Below, in pieces: positions 16,801 to 24,743 of a stretch of DNA of 64,000 nt. The DNA comes from Negadavirga shengliensis. Lineage in GTDB: Bacteria; Bacteroidota; Bacteroidia; Cytophagales; Cyclobacteriaceae. The stretch is from assembly GCF_042652345.1 (NCBI RefSeq), contig NZ_JBHSJJ010000001.1:186001-250000 (forward strand). Reading direction: 5' to 3'. The position numbers and the translations under genes were made by a program. A model generated the notes under the pieces. That model ran no database searches. It saw nothing but the letters and a program-made list of their open reading frames with translations, and was not told the DNA's origin. Positions within the stretch are counted from its first letter, which is position 1. Each line of letters begins with the position of its first letter.

Positions 16801-18314
16801 GAAAGCACTGCTAAAGGAGTATCAGCTCCCATGGACCCAATGGGCTCATAAGCGGTGTCTCCCATAGGGGACAATATGACTTTGAGGTCTTCCAGTGTGT
16901 ACCCAAATATCGTCTGTCGCTTTTTAATATTGTCTATGCTGTAAGGATAGGTAAGTTTCTCCGGAGCGGATATCAACCGCAACTTCAACCGCTCTTTTCT
17001 TATCCAGGAATCATAAGGCTTCCTGTTGCATACCTCTGCCTTCACTTCTTCGTCAAAAGCCACCTTGCCTTTGGAAAGATCCGCCCACAACATCCTACCG
17101 GGGCTGATCCTGCCTTTCTCCACAATGGTAGATTCCCTGATAGGCAATGCACCGGCTTCGGAAGAAAGAATCAACCGGTCATCTGACGTGACAAAATACC
17201 TCAAGGGACGCAGACCGTTCCTGTCCAAAGTGGCTCCCAAGGACTTACCATCCGTAAATAACAAAGCAGCCGGGCCATCCCATGGCTCCACCAAAGAAGC
17301 GTGGAATTTGTAAAAAGCCTTTCTCTTCTTATCCATGGTTTTATTGTCCTGCCAGGCCTCCGGGACAAGCATCATCATTACGTGAGGCAGGCTTCTTCCG
17401 CTCAGGGTCAGCAACTCCACCATGGCATCCAGGTTAGCCGAATCGGAGTTTTTTGCATTGGTTATCGGCATCAGCATCTGAAGTTCCTCATCCGTAAAAA
17501 GGGAAGATTTCATCAGCGTTTCTTTGGACCGCATTTTATTCAGGTTACCCCGGATGGTATTGATTTCACCATTATGGGAAAGGAACCGGAAAGGCTGCGC
17601 GAGCCTCCAGTTCGGAAAGGTATTGGTAGAAAACCTGGAATGGACCAAAGCGATGGCCGAGGTAAGCTTGTTATTCTGAAGGTCCTTATAAAAAGTAAGC
17701 ACCTGGTCAGTTCTTAGCTGGCCTTTATATATAAGTGTCTGACTGCTGAAACTGGCAAAATAGAAAGCATCGTTGACCCCAGGGATGGTGGAATTGATGG
17801 CTCTGGTGGAAAAATTCCTTAATACATAAAGTTTTCTTTCAAGGTCAAGGCCTTTGAGCCCCTCTTTGTGCTGCACGAAAACCTGTTCTATATTGGGCAT
17901 CACCTCCAGTGCGCCCGAACCAGGCACGTTTTCATCTGTAGGCACAGCCCTGTAACCCAACAATTCAAAACCCAGTTCTTTTATGATTTGGTCAAGATAT
18001 TCCTTGCTCTTTTTATACAGCTGTTTGTTACGGGGAAAAAACACCATACCCACACCGTAACTGCCTTCTTCCGGCAAAGTGAACCCCAACCTTCCTGTCA
18101 CTTCATATAAGAAAGTATGCGGCAGTTGGATTAAGATACCGGCGCCATCACCCGTTTTAGGATCACTGCCTCTTCCTCCCCTATGCTCCATATTGCTTAG
18201 CATCAGCAGTGCATCACTTATCGTTTCATGGCTTTTTTGGCCCTTCACGTTAACAACAGCCCCAATTCCGCAGGCATCATGCTCAAACTGTGAACGATAT
18301 AATCCTTGATTCAT
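13821..18314 (-). CDS. gltB: Glutamate synthase large subunit, GltB
   Basis: The 1497-residue protein matches the usual length. Residues 1-14 look like the short propeptide removed to free the catalytic Cys15 (FEHDACGIGAV), the N-terminal nucleophile of the class II glutaminase domain (residues about 15-430). A central domain, the FMN-binding synthase barrel (GEGGEDEIRF...KPGEGGQLPG...SGADGGTGASPLS) and the 3Fe-4S motif CHLNTCPVG follow. The C-terminal GXGXG beta-helix (GGLVVILGEIGRNFAAGMSGG) ends the protein. It makes glutamate in ammonium assimilation with GltD, whose gene starts 1 base downstream. The upstream 367-base region carries the promoter. No regulator is adjacent. Confidence 0.98.
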   Translation of the reverse strand: MNQGLYRSQFEHDACGIGAVVNVKGQKSHETISDALLMLSNMEHRGGRGSDPKTGDGAGILIQLPHTFLYEVTGRLGFTLPEEGSYGVGMVFFPRNKQLYKKSKEYLDQIIKELGFELLGYRAVPTDENVPGSGALEVMPNIEQVFVQHKEGLKGLDLERKLYVLRNFSTRAINSTIPGVNDAFYFASFSSQTLIYKGQLRTDQVLTFYKDLQNNKLTSAIALVHSRFSTNTFPNWRLAQPFRFLSHNGEINTIRGNLNKMRSKETLMKSSLFTDEELQMLMPITNAKNSDSANLDAMVELLTLSGRSLPHVMMMLVPEAWQDNKTMDKKRKAFYKFHASLVEPWDGPAALLFTDGKSLGATLDRNGLRPLRYFVTSDDRLILSSEAGALPIRESTIVEKGRISPGRMLWADLSKGKVAFDEEVKAEVCNRKPYDSWIRKERLKLRLISAPEKLTYPYSIDNIKKRQTIFGYTLEDLKVILSPMGDTAYEPIGSMGADTPLAVLSKQSQHISNYFKQLFAQVSNPPIDPIRERMVMSLFTRIGVGYNILEESPEHTRQIHISQPVLLNEDLEKLRNLENKGYHSATLYAHFVADHRPGRLLEALDKLCQDAEEAIKNGKNILIISDRNCQEHTAPIPSLLAVGAVHHHLVNRKIRTKAGIVVEAGDIRETHHFATVIGYGASAINPYLALESLLNLNEQEMLTKKIPQKKLFENYKEAIGKGLLKVLSKMGISTLQSYQGAQIFEAIGLGPEVIERCFKGTISRISGVSFDELAEEVLVRHHAAYETESPLLETGGVYQWKRRGEKHLFNPETIHLLQKSTRLGDYQLYKKFASKINEQTRDALTLRGLLEFKKRISIPLEEVEPAESIMKRFATGAMSFGSISHEAHTTLAIAMNRIGAKSNSGEGGEDEIRFERKPNGDWERSAIKQVASGRFGVTSNYLTNAVELQIKMAQGAKPGEGGQLPGHKVDEWIGRVRHSTPGVGLISPPPHHDIYSIEDLAQLIYDLKNANRKARINVKLVSQAGVGTVAAGVAKAQSDVILISGADGGTGASPLSSIRHAGLPWELGLSEAHQTLVKNNLRSRVVLQTDGQLRTGRDLAIAALLGAEEWGISTGALVVEGCIMMRKCHLNTCPVGIATQNPELRKLFTGDPDHVVNYFKFLAEDLREIMASLGFRTVNEMVGQSDVLKAAIGQMNHWKWDKLDLSPIFHKVEVPDHVGIYKQIDQDFKLKKVLDRKLIKAATPALEQANPVSGEFKIINVDRTVGAMLSNEVSKIYGSPGLPDDTISFKFNGSAGQTFGGFLTKGITFELEGEANDYFGKGLSGGKLAIYPSRNANFVAEDNIIIGNVAFYGATSGKAFIKGKAGERFCVRNSGVEAVVEGIGDHGCEYMTGGLVVILGEIGRNFAAGMSGGIAYIFKENLGNINKEMVDIDPLNEDDYATIKSSLKEHVEYTFSKVGENILDEWEVAKERFIKVIPRDYKEVLRKRAIEQTKTLV

Positions 18315-18681
18315 TCTGTTATATTTATTTATACTAAGTTTCCGTTTTGGGTTGAAAAATTTACAATAAATTTTTCTTTTATTAAAATCTAGGCAATAAA
18401 GGTAAGATAAAAATGAAAGAATAGCTGAAAACTAAATAAAAAATTATGATTAATAGAATCCGTTATCCTCTCCGGATTTTAACGTATTTTCTGATTTTTC
18501 ACAATAAAACAGGGTATGTTGGTTGGAATTTAAACCTCTTGAACTGAATCTCCCAGAATATTATTGGATTTTAAGCCTAAATTTTGCGACTTTAAAAGTA
18601 CAAAAAAAATTTCAAAAAATAAATCACCAAAAAAAGAAAGTTGGCATGCCCCCAATTTCAGGTCCCTAATTTCCACTTCAA
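18315..18681. other. Gene-free region between gltB and gldE
   Basis: This 367-base, very A/T-rich stretch has no ORF worth calling. It holds the gltB promoter on the minus strand; TACCTTTA (18404-18397) resembles a -7 box and the same TACCTTTATTG string occurs before the DUF805 gene. The part near 18590-18640 is A-rich low-complexity sequence downstream of nothing on the plus strand and upstream of gltB on the minus strand. No clear terminator for gldE was found here because gldE ends at 18682. Confidence 0.45.
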
Positions 18682-20034
18682 TCAGTCTATGGGATCGGAA
18701 AGGTTTTTGTTCTCTTCACTCTCCACAATCACCTTAATTTTTTTGATCTTCCTGGTATCTACGGCAAGAATGACGAATTCAAAGTTTTTGAACCGTATTC
18801 TGGTGCCATTTTTTGGAAGATTAGCATTTAATTCCAGCAGAAGCCCCCCCAATGACTCGCTCTCTCCCTTGACTTCATCAAAAATCTGGATATCCAGATC
18901 AAGTTTTTTGCAGAAATCATTCAGGGAGATTTTTCCCTCAAAAATATAGGTGTTTTCATCCACCTGTTTGAATAAAAATTCTTCCACATCATCGAACTCA
19001 TCATTGATGTCCCCTATGATTTCTTCTATCAAGTCTTCAAGGGTAACCAGCCCGGAAGTCCCGCCATATTCGTCCACCACGATGGCCATATGAACCCTTT
19101 TGTTTTTGAAATCCTTCAACAGGTCATCCAATTTTTTGTTTTCAGGAACAAAATATCCTTTTCGGATCAGGTCCTGCCACCGGAAATGCTCATCATTTTC
19201 CAGATAATCCAACAGGTCCTTGATGTATAAAATACCTTTGATCTGGTCAATGGTATCCTCGTAAGCGGGAATACGCGAGTAACCGCTTTTGTTGATCTTA
19301 TCCATCAACTCGTGAAAATCCATTTCGGTGTCGACGGCTGTGATATCCATACGGGAACGCATGACCTGTTTTACCGAAAGTGTGCCGAAATTCACGATCC
19401 CCTTAAGAATATCCCGCTCCTCGTTGCTGGTATCCACGGCGGTGATCTCAAGTGCCTGATGAAGCTCATCCACAGAAAGTGAATAGCCTTTTTTCTCGAT
19501 TTTTTTTTCAATCACATTGCTCAATGTCATCAGGACTATGGACAACGGGCTGAGAAGTACGGAAAAGAAAGCCAGGAAAGGAGCCATGAACCTGGAAAAG
19601 GAAATCCGCGCGGTATTGGCATACACTTTAGGTACGATCTCTCCGATGAAAACAATGGAGAATGTCACACCCACTGTCTGAAAAACAATCACAAGTATCC
19701 CGGTGGTGTCGGTCCCAAATACTTTCCAGGTAAAAAAAGTAGTGAGCGTGACGATACTGATATTGATCAGATTGTTTAATATCAGGACAGTACTCAAAAG
19801 TTTCTGTGGGTCTTCAATCAAGTGGATCACCTGAAGGGACTTATCACTCGCCTCTTCCCTTATCTGCCTTATATCATCATGGTTCAAGGAAAAAAAAGCC
19901 ACTTCAGAACCCGAGACCAATGCCGATAGAACCAATAGCGTCAAGAAAAAAAACGCATTGACCAATATGTAGCCGGCCGATATGTCAAGCACATCGGCCA
20001 GGATTAACAAACTCGGGTATGGATCATCCATCAA
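18682..20034 (-). CDS. gldE: GldE-type CNNM/CorC family membrane protein with CBS domains
   Basis: The 450-residue protein has an N-terminal DUF21/CNNM membrane domain with about four helices (residues 20-190; ALVSGSEVAFFSL and GEIVPKVYA are typical). Two CBS domains (about 215-335; GYSRIPAYEDTIDQIKGILYIKDLL and VDEYGGTSGLVTLEDLIEEIIGDI) and a C-terminal CorC/HlyC transporter-associated domain follow. This is the hemolysin-C/CorC-like family. The setting mutY-ssb-this gene is the one of gldE in Flavobacterium johnsoniae and many Bacteroidota, where GldE is tied to gliding and type IX secretion. The usual next gene, gldD, is not here: gltB follows. The biochemical role may be ion transport or sensing. 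Confidence 0.85.
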   Translation of the reverse strand: MMDDPYPSLLILADVLDISAGYILVNAFFFLTLLVLSALVSGSEVAFFSLNHDDIRQIREEASDKSLQVIHLIEDPQKLLSTVLILNNLINISIVTLTTFFTWKVFGTDTTGILVIVFQTVGVTFSIVFIGEIVPKVYANTARISFSRFMAPFLAFFSVLLSPLSIVLMTLSNVIEKKIEKKGYSLSVDELHQALEITAVDTSNEERDILKGIVNFGTLSVKQVMRSRMDITAVDTEMDFHELMDKINKSGYSRIPAYEDTIDQIKGILYIKDLLDYLENDEHFRWQDLIRKGYFVPENKKLDDLLKDFKNKRVHMAIVVDEYGGTSGLVTLEDLIEEIIGDINDEFDDVEEFLFKQVDENTYIFEGKISLNDFCKKLDLDIQIFDEVKGESESLGGLLLELNANLPKNGTRIRFKNFEFVILAVDTRKIKKIKVIVESEENKNLSDPID

Positions 20035-20082
20035 TTACGCGTTTCGGCAAATTTACGTGTTTCTGTTTTGGCAGCGTATGGA

Positions 20083-20532
20083 TCAAAACGGCAAATCATC
20101 CGCCTCATCACTGTCAAGTCCCGAATCCCCATTACCGGTATTTACCGGACTTGACTGGCCAGTATAGGATTGGGATGGAGCGGAAGTCCCCTGGTCGGCA
20201 TTCCTTGAATCCACCATGGTGAAATTCTGCACCCTGATCCTGATCTTTTTTCGGTTGTTGCCCTGTTCGTCTTGCCAGGTATCCGATTTGATTTTCCCTT
20301 CTACAAAGATCTTACTTCCTTTTTTTAGATATTGTTCGGCTATTCTGGCCAATCCGTCCCATACTTCCAGGTCATGCCATTCGGTGTTTTCCACCCTGTT
20401 GCCATTCCGGTCCTTATAAGTTTCAGTAGTCGCCAGCCTTAAATTGGCAACCACCTTATCTCCTTCCAGATGCCTGACTTCAGGATCTGCGCCTAGATTC
20501 CCCAGTAAAATAACTTTGTTTACTCCAGCCAT
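20083..20532 (-). CDS. ssb: Single-stranded DNA-binding protein
   Basis: The 149-residue protein has the SSB OB fold at residues 1-110 (MAGVNKVILLGNLGADPEVR, WHDLEVWDGLARIAEQYLKKGSKIFVEGKI). A Gly/Ser/Gln-rich flexible linker and the acidic tip DEADDLPF follow. That tip is the conserved docking tail for replication and repair partners. It coats single-stranded DNA during replication, recombination and repair. It lies between mutY (50 bases upstream) and gldE (48 bases downstream), all minus strand and probably one transcript. Confidence 0.97.
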   Translation of the reverse strand: MAGVNKVILLGNLGADPEVRHLEGDKVVANLRLATTETYKDRNGNRVENTEWHDLEVWDGLARIAEQYLKKGSKIFVEGKIKSDTWQDEQGNNRKKIRIRVQNFTMVDSRNADQGTSAPSQSYTGQSSPVNTGNGDSGLDSDEADDLPF

Positions 20533-20582
20533 AATAAATTTAAAGTTATATGTATAAAAAGTTTACGTTTAAATTTAAGGAT

Positions 20583-21680
20583 TTATTTTATATGATTCAA
20601 ATACCTTACGATCAGTTTTGGCTTGCCCAACAGCTCCAATTTTTCCGATGCTGCCAATTCGTACAAGTTGTCCTCCGCCCACCTTCCCAGTTGTTTTTTC
20701 ATCTCCTTGGGAACAGTAATTTTTGCAAAGGAAGCAAAAATTCTTTGATGCGTCAGCACATGTTTAAAGGGTTTTTGCAAGGGAAAGTCCACAACAGGCC
20801 CCAGATGCTTCAGCGATGTCATGACAGGCAGTTCATTTGGCTCAACTTCCTCAAGGTGCTTTAACCCCGCTTTTTCGGCCGAAGGAAAATCAACCAATCC
20901 GCGCCAGATATCTTTATCCTCCCGTCTATTGATAACGACATGCCCATCACAAATAATGTGAAAATACCATAAATACCGCTCGTTTATTTTTACCCGCTTC
21001 GTTTTGTAAGGCAACTGCTCCACCGCCTGGTGCTGATAGGCGAAACAGCGCAAAGCCAAGGGACATTCTTTACACACAGGGCTTCTGGGTACGCACTGCA
21101 ATGCCCCGAATTCCATCACAGCTTGGTTATAAACGTCTGATAAATCATCCGGGATCACTTCGTTGGCCAATTTCTGAAATGTTTTTTTGCCGGATGTGCC
21201 GGATATATCTTCGGATATGCCAAAATACCTGGAAAGGACTCGGAAAACATTCCCGTCCAAAACGGCCACTTTCTCTTTAAATGCAAAAGAAGCTATGGCC
21301 GCCGCCGTATAGCTGCCCACACCCTTTAATTTCAACAGCTCATGATAGTTGTCCGGAAATTGGCCCCCATGATCCGCAACGATTTCTTTGGCACACCGGT
21401 GAAGGTTTCTTGCACGGCTATAGTAGCCCAAGCCCTGCCAGCATCTCATCACCTCTTCCTCAGTAGCTTTGGCCAAACTGAAGACATCCGGGAATTTTTC
21501 TAAAAACAAATAGAAATAGGGTAAACCCTGGGTCACCCGGGTCTGCTGCAGAATAATTTCTGATAACCAAATGATATATGGATCATCCGTGCTGCGCCAA
21601 GGCAAATCCCTTTGGTGCAACGGATACCAATGAAGCAGTTGGTCAGTAAAATACTTGATATTCAAAATTTTCAAATCCAT
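20583..21680 (-). CDS. mutY: A/G-specific adenine glycosylase MutY
   Basis: The 365-residue protein shows a HhH-GPD glycosylase core. Glu41 lies in SEIILQQTRV, the hairpin LKGVGSYTAAAIASFAF leads to the catalytic Asp142 in VAVLDGNVFRV, and the 4Fe-4S cluster cysteines are C196, C203, C206 and C212 (C-x6-C-x2-C-x5-C). A NUDIX-like C-terminal domain that recognises 8-oxoguanine occupies about residues 230-360. It removes adenine mispaired with 8-oxoguanine. It is the first gene of the minus-strand mutY-ssb-gldE group and is divergent from the HU gene. Confidence 0.97.
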   Translation of the reverse strand: MDLKILNIKYFTDQLLHWYPLHQRDLPWRSTDDPYIIWLSEIILQQTRVTQGLPYFYLFLEKFPDVFSLAKATEEEVMRCWQGLGYYSRARNLHRCAKEIVADHGGQFPDNYHELLKLKGVGSYTAAAIASFAFKEKVAVLDGNVFRVLSRYFGISEDISGTSGKKTFQKLANEVIPDDLSDVYNQAVMEFGALQCVPRSPVCKECPLALRCFAYQHQAVEQLPYKTKRVKINERYLWYFHIICDGHVVINRREDKDIWRGLVDFPSAEKAGLKHLEEVEPNELPVMTSLKHLGPVVDFPLQKPFKHVLTHQRIFASFAKITVPKEMKKQLGRWAEDNLYELAASEKLELLGKPKLIVRYLNHIK

Positions 21681-21751
21681 ACCCGGTCTTTAAAGAATAA
21701 ACAAAAGAAGCTAAAAAAGTTGATTTTATTTTTTAATTGGAATGGTTATTG

Positions 21752-21759
21752 TAAATTTG
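21752..21759 (+). promoter_or_regulatory. -7 element of the HU gene promoter
   Basis: TAAATTTG is an exact TAnnTTTG match and identical to the tRNA-Gly -7 box. The -33 region is T-rich (TTATTTTTT) but lacks an exact TTTG. Transcription would start near 21766. Confidence 0.55.
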
Positions 21760-21783
21760 CCCTCCCAAAATTAGTTGGTTAAT

Positions 21784-21790
21784 AGGAGGT
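21784..21790 (+). promoter_or_regulatory. Perfect Shine-Dalgarno-like site in the HU leader
   Basis: AGGAGGT stands 10 bases before a TTG (21801) in frame with HU and 37 bases before the GTG at 21828. Part of it can pair with CCTC (21795-21798) in a small hairpin. Strong SD sites are rare in Bacteroidota, so the site is unusual; function is unproven. Confidence 0.4.
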
Positions 21791-21827
21791 TAAGCCTCTA
21801 TTGTATTACACAATAAATTTTAAAAAA

Positions 21828-22136
21828 GTGACTAAAGCAGAGGTAATCACAAAGATTTCGGAGAAGACAGGAATTCAGAAGGATGATGTTACTCAAACAG
21901 TTGAGGCATTCTTCAAGGTAGTAAAAGACTCAATGGCTGAGGGAGAAAACATCTATGTCAGGGGATTTGGCAGTTTCATCAATAAGAAAAGGGCCAAGAA
22001 AATCGCCAGAAACATCTCTAAAAACACGGCCATTGTAATCGACGAACATTATGTTCCGGCTTTTAAACCTTCCAAAGCTTTTATCGACAAAATCAAAAAC
22101 AGCCAAAGAGTGAAGGAACTTGCTCCCCAGGAGTAA
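21828..22136 (+). CDS. HU/IHF family DNA-binding protein
   Basis: The 102-residue protein has the HU fold: two N-terminal helices (TKAEVITKISEKTGIQKDDV), the strand GENIYVRGFGSF, the DNA-gripping arm region rich in Lys/Arg (NKKRAKKIARNISKN) and the PAFKPSKAF strand. It bends DNA and helps to compact the nucleoid. The GTG at 21828 was chosen because it gives the family's usual N-terminus (VTKAEV). The in-frame TTG at 21801, 10 bases after a perfect SD-like site, would add nine residues (MYYTINFKK) and cannot be ruled out. It is divergent from mutY, and the TPR gene starts 18 bases after the stop codon. Confidence 0.93.
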   Translation: MTKAEVITKISEKTGIQKDDVTQTVEAFFKVVKDSMAEGENIYVRGFGSFINKKRAKKIARNISKNTAIVIDEHYVPAFKPSKAFIDKIKNSQRVKELAPQE

Positions 22137-22154
22137 TTCCTAATTGGTTCATGT

Positions 22155-22976
22155 ATGAAAAAGTCTCAAATCATCTTCATTGTCGCCGGATTGGTTATGG
22201 TAGCTACCCTCTATTCTCTGCCCATGATAGTGGTGGAAAATGAGGGAGAAAACCTTTCGATGGAGGAAGATGATTTGAGTTCTGATTTTGATTCCACAGG
22301 GGCATTGCACAATGCAGCCCTCTCCGCCGAAGCGCAATCGGTCATCGAAAAGCTTGTCGGGGAAATGGATGTGGTAGATGATAAAGAAAAATTTGTTATA
22401 TTTGCAGATTCCGTTGCTTCTTTTTACGAGGAGGGGGGGAAACTGGACAGCGCCGCTTATTTTTATGGCTTAGCTGCTGAAAAGTACCCTGATCCCAACA
22501 CGTGGGAAAAAGCCGGCAATGCTTATTATGAAGCTTTCGGCTATTCAATGGATGAACAAAAAACCCAGGCGCTGGCAAGCAAAACCAGAGCTTATCTGAA
22601 CAGGGTTTTGGAGAAAAATCCTGAAAGGCTTGATCTGAAGACCAAAGTGGCCATGACCTATGTGTCGTCTCCGAACCCCATGCAGGGCATCACCATGCTT
22701 AGGGATATACTGGAGGAGGATCCACAAAACGAGGCCGCGCTGTTCAATATGGGGATCCTGTCCATGCAATCCGGACAATACAAAAAAGCCGTGGAGCGTT
22801 TCGAATTGCTCGTGGCCAATAATCCGGGACATATTCAGGGACAATTTTATCTTGGTGTATGTTATTTTGAATCAAAACAGAGAAACAAAGCCAGGAAGCA
22901 GTTTGAAATGTTGAAAAACCAAACCGATGATCCACAGGTGCTGTCCGGCATAGAAAATTATCTGGAAAGACTGTAA
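22155..22976 (+). CDS. TPR-repeat protein with N-terminal membrane anchor
   Basis: The 273-residue protein has one N-terminal hydrophobic segment (IIFIVAGLVMVATLYSLPMIV), probably a membrane anchor. An acidic linker and then tetratricopeptide-type helix pairs follow, clearest at AAYFYGLAAEKYPDPNTWEKAGNAYYEA, EAALFNMGILSMQSGQYKKAVERFELLV and IQGQFYLGVCYFESKQRNKARKQFEML. TPR domains mediate protein contacts. It starts 18 bases after the HU gene, so co-transcription is likely, and the 29-residue basic protein gene follows. The partner is unknown. The gene name cannot be given. Confidence 0.82.
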   Translation: MKKSQIIFIVAGLVMVATLYSLPMIVVENEGENLSMEEDDLSSDFDSTGALHNAALSAEAQSVIEKLVGEMDVVDDKEKFVIFADSVASFYEEGGKLDSAAYFYGLAAEKYPDPNTWEKAGNAYYEAFGYSMDEQKTQALASKTRAYLNRVLEKNPERLDLKTKVAMTYVSSPNPMQGITMLRDILEEDPQNEAALFNMGILSMQSGQYKKAVERFELLVANNPGHIQGQFYLGVCYFESKQRNKARKQFEMLKNQTDDPQVLSGIENYLERL

Positions 22977-23011
22977 ATTAAAATATTTGTTAAACTTTAA
23001 AATAGAAAATT

Positions 23012-23101
23012 ATGCCTTGCGGTAAAAAAAGGAAGAGACATAAGATCGCTACGCACAAGCGCAAAAAAAGACTGAGAAAAAACAGACACAAGAAGAAGTA
23101 A
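23012..23101 (+). CDS. 29-residue basic protein (AURKAIP1/COX24 domain type, ribosome-associated)
   Basis: The ATG at 23012 opens a 30-codon frame ending TAA at 23101. The product is extremely basic (Lys/Arg/His about two thirds) and starts MPCGKKRKRHK, with a KRKKRLRKNRHKKK tail. This matches the small AURKAIP1/COX24-domain proteins found in Bacteroidota before rng-type genes and related to mitochondrial mS38/bacterial bS22-like small-subunit proteins. Ribosome binding is known for the family, not shown here. The coding end overlaps a stem-loop (23091-23119) that may be a terminator. An A/T-rich leader (TAAACTTTAAAATAGAAAATT) with no Shine-Dalgarno precedes it. It is too short for most ORF searches. 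Confidence 0.85.
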   Translation: MPCGKKRKRHKIATHKRKKRLRKNRHKKK

Positions 23102-23119
23102 AAGCACTTCTTCTCTTTT
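23091..23119 (+). terminator. Terminator overlapping the end of the 29-residue gene
   Basis: AGAAGAAGT (23091-23099), loop AAAAGC, ACTTCTTCT (23106-23114) is a perfect 9-bp stem followed by CTTTT. The 5' arm is the last Lys codons and the first base of the stop codon, so ribosomes at the stop could compete with its folding. Confidence 0.6.
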
Positions 23120-23171
23120 ATGTTTAAATACGTTCTTTAACATCATTTATTATTAAAAAAGGAGACACATT

Positions 23172-24743
23172 TTGAGTTCCGAATTATTAATTGATTCATC
23201 TCAAAACGGTAGTCGTATTGCCCTTTTAAAAAACAAAAGCCTGGTTGAACTTCACATTGAAGTGGAGGACAGCAAGTTTAAAGTCGGTGATATTTATCTC
23301 GGTTCAGTAAAAAAGATCGTCAATGGGCTCAATGCCGCATTCATTGACGTAGGCTATGAAAAAGATGCTTTTTTGCATTATCAGGACCTGGGTCCCAACG
23401 TCAATAGCCTGAACAAACTGATCAAGATCATCCGTAACAACAAATATTCCGGTTTTAACCTGAAGGGCTTTGAAAAAACCCCTGAAATAGACAAGCTGGG
23501 GAAAATTTCCCAGGTGTTGTCAAAAAACAACCAGGTATTGGTTCAAGTGGTAAAGGAACCGATTTCAACCAAAGGGCCCCGACTATCCTGTGAGCTCTCC
23601 CTTGCAGGTCGCTACCTGGTTTTGGTTCCCTTTTCTGACACGGTAAACGTATCCAAAAAAATACGCAGTGCCGAAGAGCGGAAAAGGTTATCCAGACTCA
23701 TCACTTCCATTAAGCCCGCCAATTTTGGCGTGATCATCCGGACAGTAGCTGAAGGTCAGTCCGTCACCGAGCTGGACAAAGATCTCAGGAACCTGATGGA
23801 AAGTTGGGAGGAAGGAATGAGAAAACTGGCCAAAGCCAAGGTAAAAGACAAGGTAATTGGAGAAATGAGCCTGGCCTCTTCCATCATAAGGGACTTGCTC
23901 AACGAATCATTCGACGCAATCACAGTAGAAGATGAAGAAATTTATAATCAGATGCGATCTTATATAAGATCCATTGCTCCAGAAAAAGAAAAAATTGTTA
24001 AGCTTTATAACGGAAAAGCTAAGCTCTTTGAAAGTTTTGGTATTGAAAAGCAAATCAAAAGCCTGTTTGGCTCCGCAGTAAGCCTTCCCCAGGGCGGTTA
24101 CCTCATTATCGAGCATACCGAAGCCCTGCATGTGGTGGATGTGAACAGCGGGAACAAATCCAATCAGGAAAGTGACCAGGAAAACACAGCAGTGAAAACC
24201 AACCTGGTTGCGGTAAAAGAAATTGCAAGACAGCTCCGGCTACGGGATATGGGCGGCATCATCGTCATCGATTTTATCGACATGAAAAAGGCCGAAAACA
24301 AACGCGCCATATACGAAGCCATGAAAGAGGAAATGAAGCAGGATAGGTCTAAAAACACCGTGCTTCCGCTGACCAAATTCGGGCTGATGCAGATCACCCG
24401 GCAACGGGTAAGACCTGAAATGAACATTGTCACCAAAGAAACCTGCCCTTCTTGTAACGGCACGGGAAAAATCCAGGCGTCCATTTTGGTGGCGGATAAG
24501 CTGGAAAAAGATTTGGAACACATCGCAATCAACCAAAACGAATCAAAGATTAAAATTAGCTTGCACCCTTATCTGTTTGCCTACTTTACTCACGGCATCA
24601 TTTCTAAAAGGGTCAAATGGTTTTTTAAATACTTTAAATGGATCAATCTGATTAAAGATTCTTCACTACCGGTGACGGAGTACAAATTCCTGGACAAATC
24701 AGGAGAACCTATAGAAATCATCGTTAAAAGCGAGTCTGAGTAA
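23172..24743 (+). CDS. rng: Ribonuclease G/E family endoribonuclease
   Basis: The 523-residue protein starts at TTG with an SD-like GGAG 8 bases upstream. An S1 RNA-binding domain occupies residues about 30-130 (VGDIYLGSVKKIVNGLNAAFIDVGYEKDAFL), with an insertion at KLIKIIRNNKYSGF. The catalytic DNase I-like part contains the metal-binding aspartates in HVVDVNSGN and IIVIDFIDM. CPSCNGTG resembles the zinc-link motif of RNase E/G. The length agrees with RNase G rather than the longer RNase E. It would trim rRNA and cut mRNA in the cytoplasm. It follows the 29-residue ribosome-type gene, a recurrent order in the phylum. A strong terminator overlaps its stop codon. Confidence 0.95.
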   Translation: MSSELLIDSSQNGSRIALLKNKSLVELHIEVEDSKFKVGDIYLGSVKKIVNGLNAAFIDVGYEKDAFLHYQDLGPNVNSLNKLIKIIRNNKYSGFNLKGFEKTPEIDKLGKISQVLSKNNQVLVQVVKEPISTKGPRLSCELSLAGRYLVLVPFSDTVNVSKKIRSAEERKRLSRLITSIKPANFGVIIRTVAEGQSVTELDKDLRNLMESWEEGMRKLAKAKVKDKVIGEMSLASSIIRDLLNESFDAITVEDEEIYNQMRSYIRSIAPEKEKIVKLYNGKAKLFESFGIEKQIKSLFGSAVSLPQGGYLIIEHTEALHVVDVNSGNKSNQESDQENTAVKTNLVAVKEIARQLRLRDMGGIIVIDFIDMKKAENKRAIYEAMKEEMKQDRSKNTVLPLTKFGLMQITRQRVRPEMNIVTKETCPSCNGTGKIQASILVADKLEKDLEHIAINQNESKIKISLHPYLFAYFTHGIISKRVKWFFKYFKWINLIKDSSLPVTEYKFLDKSGEPIEIIVKSESE

